DNA of 38,009 nucleotides. Origin: Chondrus crispus (taxonomy: Eukaryota > Rhodophyta > Florideophyceae > Gigartinales > Gigartinaceae). Position 1 is the stretch's first letter; the number at the start of each line of letters is the position of its first letter. A program made the translations under genes and the position numbers. Where the stretch lies: the NCBI RefSeq assembly GCF_000350225.1, contig NW_005179248.1, positions 58,897-96,905 of the forward strand. The letters run 5' to 3'. Positions 18,653 through 28,749 of this stretch are shown piece by piece. Under the pieces are notes generated by a model that saw only the letters and a program-made list of their open reading frames with translations, was not told the origin of the DNA and searched no databases.

Positions 18653-21194
18653 AAGAGATGTTTTAATTTTTCTCGACAACCAAACTCGCGATTTCCCTTC
18701 TTTTTTTGAAACCAGAAGCCAATCACTGCATGTAAAGCACCTACTCGTCAATTCAAGCGGAAACCAACTCGCTGACGCCCAAAAAGCTGTTCAAAAGGGA
18801 TAGTCGGCATACAGTCGGCATTTTTCTTTACGCTAAGTTTATACCGTAGCATACTGTAGAAACAATGCCTTGGAGGGTTTCTAGTCGGTTCTAACTTTAG
18901 AAAAAATTTAAGACGAGTCATCTACCAAAGCAAAAATAGGAACCGTGGACATCACAGTTGAAAAGAAATCAAATTCCAAGATTTTTATGGCATGATAACG
19001 CTTGGTCGGATTGACACTACTACCCTTCGAAGGGTACCCGAAGGATAGAGAGTGATAATTGATCTCTTGCCCCTTTTCGAAAACACTGATGCAATACGGC
19101 AAAAGTGCTGATAAAGTAAGTTACAAAAATTTTCAGGTACCGTATAGCCGTACAGTATCTTTAACGTTGGACTTTGTATTCTTGCAGTGCAGCGGCTCAC
19201 GCCTCCCCAGCGCAACATGGAGCTCATATTTCCCGGCGCGGGACATGCCTTGCGAGAGCAACCTCAACCAGTCTCAGTACGAGACTACCACCTCTCCTTG
19301 AATTTGGAGGTCACGCATAGACCTCAAAGAGAGTACAGTACAGTAGTGTGTGGATGCTGGCAACTGGCACCAGTTGAATGAGTGAAGGGCAGACCAGTAC
19401 AGTTTTACGCAATCTCCAGGCAGGGACGAGAATTGCTCGGTTGTAGGGCTGCTTTGAATGAGGGGTCGGGGTTCAGGAAACCTTGCTAGAACTGTAGGAA
19501 AAAAGCGTAAAGTTTGGAGGCATGTATTGAATCATGTATTCGAACTAACATCCGAAGTGTGTAGAGAAAAGCCCCATTTCACGAGGGCAAGGAGCAGTCT
19601 GGCTGTGAGGGGAACAGCCATGCGCCTGTAAAATATGGTGATGAGCCGGTAACGCTTTCGAGTAGGGAGAGGAATTTGGAGGTGTCTCCATGGCCATGAG
19701 TCGGGGGTGGGTAGCATTGCGCTAAAGCGCATTTATCTGGACAAAAGTTGCGCGGCGTCTAGATCACGTGACAAGAGCGTTCGAGTGCGAGACGGAAGCA
19801 TTAATCGATAACGCATTGTGCGCACACACCCATGGAGTGCGCAGCGTTGCTATGAATGGAGACGAAAATCGTCAGGCATTGGAACGGGTGGCAATAACGT
19901 ATGAGTATGGCATGTGGCCGCATGTGGAGACCAGAGCATAAGTCGGCTGGCGCAATGACGTGATACGCCAAGAGACGTGTAGGTAGCGTTGCGATGGGAG
20001 CGGACGGATGACATGTGACATCTTTGGTTAAGGCATAAACAGGGCCGAGCGAGTGTGGGATGTACAAAGAGGGATCACACGTGATGTTGGGTGTGAGGAG
20101 GACCGGGTCAAGATCGTTGCGGGGCACTGTATCTGGTGACTGGAGAATTTGGGTGCTGTTTGTCGTGAGAGACAAACGTAGGACATTTTTGAAATTCGGG
20201 GGAAAATTTTTCCTACGCGAGAGGATCGCTCTGTGGCTCTCTCCGCCCTGTCAGCGGCTAGATTAACAGGTTTGCGAATAGATCACGGAGATGGGGTAAT
20301 TGATGCAGGGTTGAGCACTGTAGTCCAGTGGCTATTATGAAACTTAATTGCAATCCCCCAACTCTTGCCTTCCAGACAGAGACGCCTCTACTGCCATGCA
20401 ACTGTGTGCGGTACTGGTTCTTAGAAATCTTGCTTCACAGACGTCCCGGACTGTGACCGACCCTGTCGTGCAAGTGATGTATCTTTCTTGCCGGGAGAGC
20501 TTCTGTAGCAAGCACCGAAAGCAGCCTGGTGTGTGCTACTCGCCAAAAGTTGTGCAATTACCACTAACATGAGATGTAGAGTCATTCCGCTCTAGAAGAA
20601 TCTGCGGCCCTATCACTTGGTAAAGGCCGAACCTCTCAAATGTGTAGACGGTTGCTTATCCGTGAAATATGTCAAGTTGTCTTGCAAACGTAGTTGCGCT
20701 TTGCGTTTCGTTTCTCAGAAAGAACTGTTACAGTATATATTACCTCCGCACCACCGTATAGTACACTCTTCGGATAGGTCTAGGCCTTGGCGTCGAGTTG
20801 TCAATGCTGCCGTGTAATACACGGCAAGAGGTCCACGACATGGGGCTGTGGTCTCTCATTGCGGTGTAATCGTACGATGGGAGTGTGTAACACATCATAT
20901 CGTCATCTCGCAATTGCTCTGGTCCCTGGAGACAACTGTACCCTGAAAGGTAGGGGTGCGGAGGTACAGACAGCGTCCGGGTAGTGGTCGAACTCGGGTG
21001 GTCGGCCACTGGTGTTGAGAGGAGAGTTTACTTCTGAGTTCGGCCCTATATCTCGTTCTACTCCTACAAGTTAGCTACTTATAGTCTGAAGGCTTTGGTT
21101 GCTCGAAGCGGATTTCGCTGCTGCCAGTGTTTCGCTTCGTTTCCTGTCGGTTTGTGTCTCGGCTTGTGTCGGTGAATTTATCTTTTTCTCCTGT

Positions 21195-21235
21195 CAGTGA
21201 CTTGCGTTTCGCCTTCTGTCGTGCGCAAGTCACTG
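21195..21235. repeat. 12-bp stem with 17-nt loop
   Basis: CAGTGACTTGCG at 21195-21206 pairs with CGCAAGTCACTG at 21224-21235. No function is visible. Confidence 0.6.
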
Positions 21236-21647
21236 GTGTCGATTTGTGGCAGTGTAACTGTCTACATCCCTCAAGACCCCCGCGTAACTTCCCCCAAATT
21301 AACCGACCCGATCGTGCTTGCACCAAAGCCATTGCATAATCCCTTTTCACACTGTACATAAAATTATATCTGGTGTTTGTCCACCCGAAGATAAATGGAC
21401 ACACAGATGAGCCGCAGGCAATCAGAGATTTTAGCAACTTTTTTTTATTGCAGACAACAGCGACGCTCGATCTCAAAGATCAAACTCACCAGAAGCGAGT
21501 ACACTCTTCATAGCTATTCTCCAAGCGTCCACGCTTCAGAAAGGGGATTCTCACTTCTAACGGGACACTTCTCAACTTGAGCTTCAACCACCGCTGACAA
21601 CGGACAGATAGCCTAAGAAGAAGATCACTACCAGAAAAGAAACCCCT

Positions 21648-21974
21648 CTAGTAATGCGGCTTCTTGGGGTAATAGCCACCTGAATAGTAGTACTTGCAGT
21701 AGTATCCCTTAGCATACTTGTGGTAGTGGTAAGAGTACTTGCAACCATATGTAACCTTGCAGTACGGGTACTTGTAGCAGCGCTTATAGGCAGCGTGGTA
21801 GGACTTGTAGCATTTTTTAGGGCAGTATCGATAATAAGAACGTTCCGCCACATCCATGTCTTCTTCAATGTCATTCTGCTCGGTGAGATCGCCTTCCACG
21901 GGAACGTCTACGGCGAAAGCGACTGCGAACAGGGCCAGAAGGGCCAAAAGTAAAAATGTTCCTGTACGAATCAT
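21648..21974 (-). CDS. Small secreted tyrosine- and cysteine-rich protein (108 aa)
   Basis: ATG 21974 to TAG, with no introns needed. Residues 1-21 form a signal peptide (MIRTG then a Leu/Ala-rich core ending AFA), so the product is exported. Residues 22-45 are acidic (EGDLTEQNDIEEDMDVAER), like a propeptide ending in Arg. Residues 46-108 are strongly basic: 22 of 63 are Tyr and 12 are Lys. Six cysteines are spaced x3, x10, x5, x5 and x14, enough for three disulfides. Low-complexity pairs such as YY, KYYY and YHYHKY suggest a surface, cell-wall or adhesive role through tyrosine cross-linking. That is inference and I know no named family. A TATA box lies 132 bp upstream. Unlike most genes around it, it is intact. 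Confidence 0.8.
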   Translation of the reverse strand: MIRTGTFLLLALLALFAVAFAVDVPVEGDLTEQNDIEEDMDVAERSYYRYCPKKCYKSYHAAYKRCYKYPYCKVTYGCKYSYHYHKYAKGYYCKYYYSGGYYPKKPHY

Positions 21975-22105
21975 GGTAGCAAGGGCAAATGTGAGATACG
22001 AGCTTGCTGGACGTCTGTTTGATTCTTGCTTCTGATTCTTGCTTCAGTTGGAGAGGAAGCTGATGAGATGGGGTGGCTGAGCTTGATGAGGACTGGAACT
22101 GCTTC

Positions 22106-22112
22106 TTTTATA
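22106..22112 (-). promoter_or_regulatory. TATA box of the tyrosine-rich secreted protein
   Basis: On the minus strand GCTATAAAAGAAG, with TATAAAA at 22112-22106, 132 bp before the ATG at 21974. The leader between them is pyrimidine- and CA-rich and has no ATG before the chosen start except within GCTATAAAAG-proximal GGATGC, which lies upstream of the box. Confidence 0.65.
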
Positions 22113-22119
22113 GCATCCT

Positions 22120-23748
22120 AAATCGCCAAAATCTTCAAGAGTGTTCAACAGCTTCGGGTGGCAGTCACGAGTTTGACCACAGATCATCCTTATCAACACA
22201 AAACTGCCGCAAAGGTTAGGCTTGCATCCCACGATAACAAAATATGACCATACGCAAGGCTGCTTCAACGTTTGCTTCTTGGCAATGTTGAACTCAAGAT
22301 TGCAGTTGAATAAGGGACGCATCCTTGCGAAACCTTTTGTTGATTGGCAGAGAAATGAATTGTGTTGGAGAGAACTTATCTGAACGTAACAGACGAAAAG
22401 GACTCTCCGAGATGTAAGATCTTGCACAAGAGTTGTCGCGCATATGATAGAAGGATGCATACCGTTTCTACATGCTTCACTGTATACTTCACTATTATGA
22501 TTTGCTGGTACAGCTGAACCTTTTCGTTATTTCCCCTTACTTGTTTACAGCCACTCTTTTCACATAGAAGTGCATGCGTTCATAAAAGCTCGCACTCTGG
22601 GAATGAAATCGTTTCTGCGGTTGTCCAATATTGGAAGCTCCCCTCCGAACGAGACTTTCCACGATTCGATTGCAAAGACAAATTCGCGTACTTGATTTGG
22701 GTCCCAGGGAAACGAATAAGCTCAAACAAGGATAAGACATTATGGATGTCAACAAAAAAAGAATATAGTCGAGGGATAAAAGAAATAGCGCATTTAAATG
22801 AGATTTTCCATAATGCGTGCGCCTGAATGAGCTATTGAGTACGGCTGATGTCGCCTCTATCAAACTATCCAATGATTACTCTGAATACTTGCCGGTGGCT
22901 GAATGAAAACCCGCATAGAGATAGAAGAGCTAGAAAACAATCTTATTCAACCGTCCCAGTCAGCTCGAAAGCAGCGAATGCTCAAATTCGCGGTGTCTTC
23001 AACATGAGAAGTATGATGTGATAGGGAGCGAAATATCGTCATTGGAGATCTCTGTATTATGATACTTCTTGCAGTTGTTGGTTGGGGATGTTATTTCCCA
23101 AGAAAGATACGGGATCTACCGTTCACCGGCAACTCTTTAGAGAAAAAACAAAGAGGGCGAATCGATGTAACTCTTCAAGTTTTGTCCCCTATCGCTACCA
23201 ATTTGTGCACAGTACATGACCTCGATTACGACAGGCCAGCGAGAAGAAAATGATATGAGAAAACTTGAAATAGGACTGGGTGAATGAGTTATCACAAAGG
23301 GGGATTTGGAAGATACCTCAGTAGGGGATGGATGTAACGCAATTGCTCCATAGAGCATCACAGCCATCAGAAGAGTATCGTGTAGAGGGCAACGCCAAGA
23401 AAAATAAATCTGGTGGGCAGCATCAAGCTGCCAGGAAAACAGTAGTGGAGCACTATTGTCGCTCCATTCACCACGGGCAACGTCAGCAGAGGACCAAACC
23501 AAGTCATAGGCTGCCGAAAAACGATTGAACAGACAATACCACAAAGCCCGTTATTGGCAGATGAGTCCCTCAGTATCAAGATTTCAAGTATCATTGCATG
23601 GCGCTGGTCAGTGTTTGCATGAACCGATAGTTCGTTCTCTCCTAACTCGCGGCGAAATAAGGAATACCGGTGCCAATGCCTTACCATCCACATCTACCAG
23701 CTGTTGTCGCGAGATTGAAGACGTCATGACAGTACTAACGCCTTTACT
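22120..23748. other. No recognisable gene
   Basis: Frames of 65-135 codons occur on both strands without any known motif. Nothing else seen. Confidence 0.45.
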
Positions 23749-23873
23749 GTTTGCACTCGGATGTTATAGTAAAGCTTTATAGCTCCCTGCGACTCTGTCA
23801 TGGACACTTCCCTGCGACGCTGTTATGGACACCCCCTCGCAAAGCGCACATCATACACAAACCAATCTATCTA
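23749..23873 (+). repeat. 125-bp direct repeat, copy 1
   Basis: Starts GTTTGCACTCGG and ends AATCTATCTA. It appears identical to 23934-24058. It also contains an internal ~24-bp tandem duplication (TCCCTGCGACTCTGTCATGG and TCCCTGCGACGCTGTTATGG). Confidence 0.85.
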
Positions 23874-23933
23874 CTAGCCAATCAAGGGGTCGGGAATGAC
23901 CATAGAATATGCGCTTTCCATCAAGAACCCCAG

Positions 23934-24058
23934 GTTTGCACTCGGATGTTATAGTAAAGCTTTATAGCTCCCTGCGACTCTGTCATGGACACTTCCCTGC
24001 GACGCTGTTATGGACACCCCCTCGCAAAGCGCACATCATACACAAACCAATCTATCTA
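23934..24058 (+). repeat. 125-bp direct repeat, copy 2
   Basis: Second copy, offset by 185 bp, with a unique 60-bp spacer between. The identity implies a recent local duplication. Confidence 0.85.
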
Positions 24059-24480
24059 TATTGTTAGTAACAAGAGCCGGCTCGAGTTCGAAGTGGACAG
24101 AGCACGGCAACAATGGAAATCCAGGATGGGAGCCCGGCCGCATTCCCCACGTTTTCCGTTGCAGCGTAGTAAAGGCCCTTATTAATGAAAACACCTTCGT
24201 CTCGGCTGAATGTAGGGAAGGGACGACTCAGTGGGCTTTGGAAACGGGTTAGGAAACTGATGGGCGTGTGCCAGATCTGCAACGGGCACATATGCCCTGG
24301 GCGTAGAAACTACATTGTTGCCACAAGCAGCAACCTTACATGTATGGGCACACGAGGCACGCTGTCGCCGAGCAGATTTGAATGTGTTAACTCGCAACCT
24401 AATCTTGGTACCGTCACCTGGTATTATAAGGCTGCAATGGTTGAATCTAGACTTGATATAAGGCGAACGAACGACTTTGA

Positions 24481-24795
24481 AGACGTGTATGGCGAGGAAC
24501 ACTGCTAGGGCTGTTTGGTAAGAGTAGACATCAGCAGTATGAATTCATCCGCGATCTTAAAGAAACAAACGCGTTCGCACCTATAGCCCGACGACAATTT
24601 CGAGACAGCCGGCCAAATCCCAACAGGCCTGCCCTCATGCTGTCCTCGGCGGTAACGAAAATGCTCAGGGGACTCGAAGACATCGCTACGCCTACAAGAT
24701 ACCCTCTGCAAGTCGACACTCAGGGCTTGCGAAAAGAGCTATTCTTCTCGCGAAAACGCGACGCGAAGGAGCTTGCTTCCGCCATCTCCGGATAA
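24481..24795 (+). CDS. Unrecognised open frame of 104 codons without ATG start
   Basis: Open from 24481 (preceded by TGA) to TAA at 24793-24795. The translation is of balanced composition (for example GKSRHQQYEFIRDLKETNAF and ATPTRYPLQVDTQGLRKELF), more protein-like than its neighbours. There is no ATG in the first 50 codons. A GGTAAGAG at 24518 could be a donor site. It may be a gene fragment or an exon. I do not recognise it. Confidence 0.25.
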   Translation, partial: RRVWRGTLLGLFGKSRHQQYEFIRDLKETNAFAPIARRQFRDSRPNPNRPALMLSSAVTKMLRGLEDIATPTRYPLQVDTQGLRKELFFSRKRDAKELASAISG

Positions 24796-25088
24796 CTGAG
24801 TTGTTCCAGTAGTAGGCGGTTTAAATTTAAACTTTACATGTCCGACGCATTTGCTTCTCAAATGTTAGTATCAAACTTGCCTCTCGGTGCAATATCACCT
24901 TTCAGGCCAGGTAGGACTTGATATAGGGCGACGTGGACAGATTCGGCCTGGGCTCGCCTTATAACGTGCCCCCCCCCCCGCCCCCCTCCCCCCTCCCCTG
25001 CCCTCCTATACGTGATGCTTGCTCCAGCAAATCATTATATCCTTCCCACTAATCACGAGAAGGTTTCAGTGCAAAAGACCACCGCGTC
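24796..25088. other. Spacer with C homopolymer tract
   Basis: A run of C with single G and T interruptions occupies 24969-24999 on the plus strand. No gene. Confidence 0.6.
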
Positions 25089-25090
25089 TA

Positions 25091-25574
25091 GTGTCTAGAC
25101 GACCGGCAATTTGCCTCATATGAGGTCAGGCTTGGCCTCATATGAGGCCGGGTTTTTTTTGCAAAAAAGTATACATTAAATCGAAATTTTATAAAATCAG
25201 TTTAGACACCATTTCTTTAACCAATATTCCCTCGGCAATCGCTTCCTGCAAAACATCGGGATAGCAGTTATGAATACACAGAAATACTAAGAATCTAATA
25301 TAGTTTCAACAATCGGATGATATTTTAAACAGGCGTTTTGGTTTCGAAGATATCAACAAAAAACGTTTTGATGTTCTTTAAAAAAAGCTTCTTCTTTAGG
25401 TATTCTCAAAAAGCCTGGAAAGGACGTGCAGATCTCACCAAGCTCCACCCTTCCACAGCGCAGAAGTCAACTGCGGTGGCGAGAGTATCTTTTTCCATTT
25501 TGTTCAGCTAGCATAAGTCGAGAAAAATTAAGTTGAAAAGTGACCTCATATGAGGCCATTTGTCACCTAGACAC
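25091..25574. mobile_element. TA-flanked miniature inverted-repeat element with CATATG palindromes
   Basis: The left end GTGTCTAGACGACC runs into GCCTCATATGAGG (25091-25126). The right end, read inward from 25574, is GTGTCTAGGTGAC followed by GGCCTCATATGAGGTCAC. TA flanks both ends (25089-25090 and 25575-25576), the duplication expected of Tc1/mariner-type elements. The palindrome CCTCATATGAGG occurs three times (25114, 25136 and 25544). The 484 bp are AT-rich inside and encode nothing, so this is a non-autonomous element. Confidence 0.55.
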
Positions 25575-25595
25575 TAGCGGAGACGAAACGAATCT

Positions 25596-25764
25596 GTGGA
25601 CTCCCTGTGTGGTCCTCTGACACCTCGGCAGCTTTTTCAAACAGGCCCAGTGTTTTGTGGCTTGTACTGTATGAAAGGTTATTTGGCTCTCTCTCTAGTG
25701 TATGAGTGGAACAGCCTTTCGGGCTTGCGATTAGGCCTTGCCGAGCGGCATGCAGATCGAAGGC
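25596..25764. other. Short spacer with incidental ORF
   Basis: A 73-codon frame starts here and runs into the hairpin at 25765. No family resemblance, not called. Confidence 0.4.
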
Positions 25765-25827
25765 TTTGTCGCAGTCACAAGGCTATGTCGAAGACTGTCT
25801 ATGACATAGCCTTATGACTGCGACAAA
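25765..25827. repeat. 25-bp inverted repeat, long hairpin
   Basis: TTTGTCGCAGTCACAAGGCT and five more bases pair with 25803-25827 at 24 of 25 positions, with a 13-nt loop. As RNA it would fold into a long near-perfect stem, like a small-RNA precursor. It could also be the collapsed remains of a miniature transposon. Confidence 0.8.
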
Positions 25828-27936
25828 TCGGACATCTCCGAATAAAAGACAGAACTACAGTGTGGAAGAGGAATAAAATGCATGGGACAGCGCAACGGTG
25901 CAACAAGGCAAGCGTGCTTTGGGCTTGGGGCCATTACAAAATTGTGTCCCACTTCCTACATACCTTCCAAGATATTAAGGTTCTCGAGAATACACCAACT
26001 CGCAATGCTTCACCTCGGTTGAATATGCACACGTCTCTTTGTGGTCGAAATTGCTTAAACGGCGGGACCCGTGACAAGCAAGACCGCTGCTGGTCTCCCT
26101 GGTAATGCGATCAGCAATGCCACGACTTTGAGCGTACCACACGTGTAGGCCAGGACACACACTGCCAAAATGTTTTCTGCTGATGCGTTCACGGCAAGAT
26201 TCTGCGTAAAGGGCGTGTCCCTTGATGCTGTCCAAATTAGGCTGGTCTTACACTCCAGCAGATTATTGCAACTTTCCTGCCTTATTTCTGACCGATTGCT
26301 TGTGGTGATCGCCCAGATTACAACTAGACAGTTACTATATATGTTGGGTGAACTGGGGATTTTATTTTTTCGCAATTTGGAGTCATTGCTTTGGTTCGAT
26401 TGCGTTCCGGTGTGCGTTCTAGACTGCAGGTTGCGTACCCTTGACCAGCCCTACATACTCTGCTACCCTCACTGAACAAGGTAAGGGAAGACTTTTTTTT
26501 CTTGCATCAACAACCAGAATGCACCCTTTCCAAATTGAAGCATAGCTAGGCTTGTCGAATCAGAGAGAAAAACTCGGTTACAATAGTTACAGATGCGGGT
26601 CTTGTCTCAGTTACAGCCCACTCAACGCTGAATTGCGGTACCAAAATGCGGCCACGGAGAAAGTCGCTTCGATTGCTTATTGGGGAAGGACAGTTGGACG
26701 TTCAAAGATTTTGGGATGCATTGCAGTCACGATTGCGTTGTCAGCGCACGTTGTGATAGTTGAGGTATGCGAAGTTGTGATAAGGACTTGTCGTGACAAG
26801 TTCTATAGAGTCAGGACGCGAAAGAATCCATATCAATAAAGTACAGCACGACAGCCTGGGAGATTTTTTTTTTGTTTTGATTTCACTGGCAGCTCTTATA
26901 CTCCAGAAACGGCAACCTCAAAAAAAAAAAAAAAAGACGCAGCACCCCAACTTCCTCACATCTCTCCAGAGACTGGACGCATGTCCATATATCTTTGGCA
27001 GACCGTCCCCGCCGTACAGAGCAAAGTCAGAGCAAAGTCTCGATAGAGTGAACCAAAATGTGGCGCACATTGGAAGCCCGCTCAGTTCACTGTACTGAGG
27101 CCACCAGGGTCAGTTTACTGAATGTCTGCCGAAGTGCGAAATCTGGGCTAAAACGGCACGGTGGCGCTTTGATACTGCCTTTGCGGTTCATTGTATACAG
27201 TCTGTTCACTTTGTTGAGGCTTCATTCTATCGCGACTTTACTCAGCATCACGACTGCGCCATCCACAGCCTTGCCACCCTAAATAGTTGTTAAATCAGGA
27301 CCGGAACAACAAGGCGTGGTTGGTGAGCGAAATAAAGGGTTGTGCAGTACCGGCACCTTGCCATTTTCAGTGCAAAGTCGCGTTCCGTTTGCTGTATGCA
27401 AGATAGAAATAGTGAGGGCCTCTGGGAATGGATAATTCGAACTTAGGGATAGAATTTGCATCCAAGGGCGAGTATGCAGATTCCTATGCGTGAAACATCA
27501 CTTGGCACAAGACTGTAGCATGATGCAACAACTACGCTGAGGCGTTGAAATACAATTAAGGGACCGTAACAGCCGCCGCACAGCGGCTGCCTGTCGACAG
27601 CAACATGCACACAACAGCCATCGGTAGAGAATCACGACAAAGACGCGGGCGGTATACAGTACAAGAGCCGACATGGGATACAGTGCAGAAATTTGAAAGG
27701 AATCTGATGTCAAATGTGTCCGAGAGAGTGTGAAAAACTGCTCTGACCAGAGAATTGGCTCGACTCTGTCAATGGTCACATAGCGTCTGGACAACTTGCG
27801 CCGCGGAGAGCAAGGTCAGTTGTCAACCCTGTGGAAGATTGGAGAGTGATGTTGAAATTATTTACTGGAAGAGAGGGACATTAGACCTTTTGAACAGCTG
27901 TCAATTGACAACGCACATATTATTGCCATACAGTAA
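25828..27936. other. No recognisable gene
   Basis: Frames up to about 107 codons on both strands, none with a motif. A 16-base A run at 26920-26935 and T runs nearby are the only simple-sequence features. Confidence 0.45.
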
Positions 27937-28325
27937 GAGCAAGGCAACCAGTGCGCTAAATTTCGAAATTTTAGAGATTTTCCCCTGTTGGCATGTCAAC
28001 TGGTGCGCTAATCGCTTTTTTCGGTTGCTATCTGGAAGCACCTATCTCTATATTCGTTTCTTTCCTGGCGCAGGATAGAAATGGATATAGCACGCGATCA
28101 TTCAGAATTCATCGATATTTCATAATCACTATGACCAATCATCTTTCGAGTGCTATATGCGCCGTGCTTCAGACCCCTTGTCTTGGCGAAAAACTTGGGA
28201 AAAACTAATACTCAGCCCCTTGCGGGCCGTCACATATGGCGACGCACTTGTTGTGTTGCGCACTCTTTAGAGCGCTGCATGGCTAAAATTGTGCTCTATA
28301 AATTAGCGCACTGGTTGCCTTGCTC
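27937..28325. mobile_element. PIF/Harbinger-type miniature element, TAA duplication
   Basis: The left end GAGCAAGGCAACCAGTGCGC (continuing TAA) at 27937-27959 is the exact reverse complement of the right end (28303-28325). TAA flanks both sides (27934-27936 and 28326-28328). A variant of the same motif, AACTGGTGCGCTAA, recurs inside at about 28000-28015. The element is 389 bp long and non-coding. The TWA duplication and GAGC start match the element at 12231-12928, although the ends differ after GAGCA. It lies only 425 bp from the intact Harbinger-type transposase gene. Confidence 0.8.
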
Positions 28326-28328
28326 TAA

Positions 28329-28749
28329 CCATGGGGGTAGCAACGGAAACGACCGAGTAAATACGGAAAGACTATCTCCCAATTCGATCTCCCCCTAATT
28401 CCTATAAATATTTTTGATATTTCATTCTAGTCAATCATAACATGAGCAGTGCCACCAATGCTGAGCGCAGAAACGCATCATCAGCATTAGACCTTTAGTG
28501 CAGTTATCACTCTGTATATTAGAGGACACGTCGATTGGTACAACAGGTCTTGAGAGCAGTCACGGTCCACCACATCAGATATGATGTGGGCAGTGGAAAA
28601 CAGAATGTCTACGAAATGACGTTTTCAATTGCATTTGCTTTAAATGATATTGCATATACAGCATAACCTCGTAAATCACTACAAACTGCCGAACTCGGCC
28701 TTCACTACAGTAATCCTTTCAGTTCCTCAGATATGCGACAAAAGTGAAG
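28329..28749. other. Spacer between miniature element and transposase gene
   Basis: No gene. I looked here for a terminal repeat of the transposase element and found none with a convincing partner beyond 30180. Confidence 0.5.

Larger units (their letters stand above)
16252..21583. other. Gene-poor region
   Basis: About 5.3 kb with only short frames and no motif I recognise. Two related solitary transposon-like ends (16720-16749 and 18619-18652) and a stem-loop (21195-21235) are listed separately. A minus-strand frame at 17162-17455 has a Lys/Glu/Gln-rich, possibly coiled-coil segment but no family resemblance. Confidence 0.45.

Noticed and set aside
23749..24058. Repeat pair considered as a CRISPR-like array
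   Set aside because: Only two 125-bp copies, far too long and too few, with no regular short spacers, in a eukaryotic context.
26860..26935. T and A homopolymer runs that might mark a retroposed cDNA
   Set aside because: No target duplication or gene-like sequence is attached. Simple sequence is sufficient explanation.
28640..28745. Sequence with AACCTCGTAAATCACTAC considered as a terminal repeat of the intact transposase element
   Set aside because: No inverted partner was found beyond 30180 and no TWA duplication could be matched.
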